From the NCBI GenBank assembly GCA_039808645.1, contig JBDHTL010000187.1:1-6032 (forward strand): 6,032 bases of DNA, read 5' to 3'. The position numbers were made by a program, and so were the translations under genes. The notes under the pieces are model-generated. The model ran no database searches. It had not been told where the DNA came from and was given only the letters and a program-made list of their open reading frames with translations. Source of the stretch: JAJXWB01 sp039808645. Lineage in GTDB: Bacteria > Pseudomonadota > Alphaproteobacteria > Rhizobiales > Beijerinckiaceae. Of this stretch, positions 5,508-6,032 are shown in pieces (within the stretch, counting starts at the first letter, position 1; each line of letters opens with the position of its first letter).

Positions 5508-5560
5508 GGCGAATGGCGAATGGCGAGTAGCGAATAAAGGCGCTTTACAAGCTATTCGCT
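5508..5560. repeat. Heptamer tandem repeat with an inverted copy, between uvrC and pgsA
   Basis: Four consecutive 7-base units occupy 5508-5535: GGCGAAT, GGCGAAT, GGCGAGT, AGCGAAT. The last unit, as AGCGAATA (5529-5536), is matched by the inverted copy TATTCGCT at 5553-5560, one base from the uvrC stop codon. The segment between contains a smaller palindrome, TAAAG-GCG-CTTTA (5535-5547). The array fills much of the gap upstream of pgsA. It could be a dispersed intergenic repeat or form a stem-loop at the 3' end of uvrC mRNA. No T-run follows the stem. Confidence 0.8.
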
Positions 5561-5561
5561 C

Positions 5562-6032
5562 CTATCCCTTTTCATGAAAGTGAGCATAGACCAGCCGCGC
5601 CGTGGCCGCGTTCACGCCCGGCGTCTTTTCCAGATCGGCCAGCGCCGCCTGCGACACCGCCTTGGCCGTGCCGAAAGCCGCCAGCAGCGCGCGCTTGCGG
5701 GCGGGCCCGACGCCGGCGATCTCGTCCAGCGGCGAGCGCGTGAATTCCTTCTTGCGCCGCGCGCGATGCGTGCCGATGGCGAAGCGATGGGCCTCGTCGC
5801 GCAGCCGCTGCACGAAATAGAGGGCCGGGTCGCGCGGCGCCATGCGGAAGGGCTCGCGGCCGGCCACGAAGAACATCTCGCGCCCCGAATCGCGGTCCGC
5901 GCCCTTGGCGATGGAAACGACGGGAATGTCCGTCACGCCGACCTCGGCCATGGCCGCCCGCGCCGCCTCGAACTGCCCCTTGCCGCCGTCGATGACGACG
6001 AGATCGGGCCGCGAGGGGAAGGCGTCGGGGTC
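5562..6032 (-). CDS. uvrC: UvrABC excinuclease subunit C, C-terminal part (partial)
   Basis: The frame is open from the right edge to a TAG at 5562-5564 and gives the last 156 residues of UvrC; the N-terminal GIY-YIG nuclease and UvrB-binding parts lie outside the window. The visible piece covers the end of the RNase H-like nuclease domain that makes the 5' incision in nucleotide excision repair. It shows DLVVIDGGKGQ (10-20, with the conserved Asp15) and QRLRDEAHRFAIGTHRARRKK (75-95, with conserved Asp79 and His82). A tandem helix-hairpin-helix DNA-binding region follows (SPLDEIAGVGPARKRALL at 100-117 and LEKTPGVNAATARLVYAHFH at 134-153). An ATG at 5951 is internal and not a start. Nothing suggests damage. 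Confidence 0.96.
   Translation of the reverse strand, partial: DPDAFPSRPDLVVIDGGKGQFEAARAAMAEVGVTDIPVVSIAKGADRDSGREMFFVAGREPFRMAPRDPALYFVQRLRDEAHRFAIGTHRARRKKEFTRSPLDEIAGVGPARKRALLAAFGTAKAVSQAALADLEKTPGVNAATARLVYAHFHEKG

Noticed and set aside
5562..5951. A separate 129-residue protein starting at ATG 5951
   Set aside because: The same frame continues upstream to the window edge with conserved UvrC sequence (DLVVIDGGKGQ), so the ATG is internal.

Overview
The window looks like a piece of an alphaproteobacterial chromosome, probably order Hyphomicrobiales (Rhizobiales). This rests on very high GC in all reading frames, the leftward gene order uvrC-pgsA-moaD-moaE that is familiar in that order, and REP-like palindromes whose translation reads DSRFRGND. 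The genus is not determined. I see no rRNA, tRNA, CRISPR array, insertion sequence or phage gene, and no gene-free stretch longer than about 130 bases.

Layout. At the left edge is the end of a rightward gene (to 257) of unknown function with a C-terminal membrane helix. It meets, only 3 bases away, a leftward group: a tandem MaoC-like hot-dog protein (1907-2938), a small secreted four-cysteine protein (1330-1839) and a secreted alpha/beta hydrolase of the HGGGW/GDSAG type (261-1202). A 10-bp GC-rich hairpin (1866-1899) separates the MaoC gene from the secreted pair. Divergent from the MaoC gene, a rightward pair encodes a Crp/Fnr-family regulator (3037-3720) and a 64-residue DUF2892 membrane protein (3780-3974). 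An inverted repeat overlapping the regulator's stop codon is a candidate operator for the second gene. A hairpin at 3982-4017 separates this pair from the converging leftward housekeeping block: the 3' part of uvrC (5562 to the right edge), pgsA (4874-5470), moaD (4623-4874) and moaE (4019-4477).

How the genes fit together. MoaD and MoaE are the small and large subunits of molybdopterin synthase. moaD overlaps the end of pgsA by one base, with its ribosome binding site inside pgsA, so the two are probably translationally coupled. A double REP-like palindrome separates moaD from moaE. A 4 x 7-bp tandem repeat with an inverted copy separates uvrC from pgsA. The regulator/DUF2892 pair looks like a small self-contained stress or redox module, but its signal cannot be read from sequence. 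The MaoC/secreted-protein/hydrolase group has no evident shared pathway.

Most of the window is ordinary. The parts most worth a second look are the regulator with its two similarly built dyads, the heptamer repeat beside uvrC, the double-hot-dog protein that keeps both catalytic dyads, and the REP pair that creates a false N-terminal extension on moaE.
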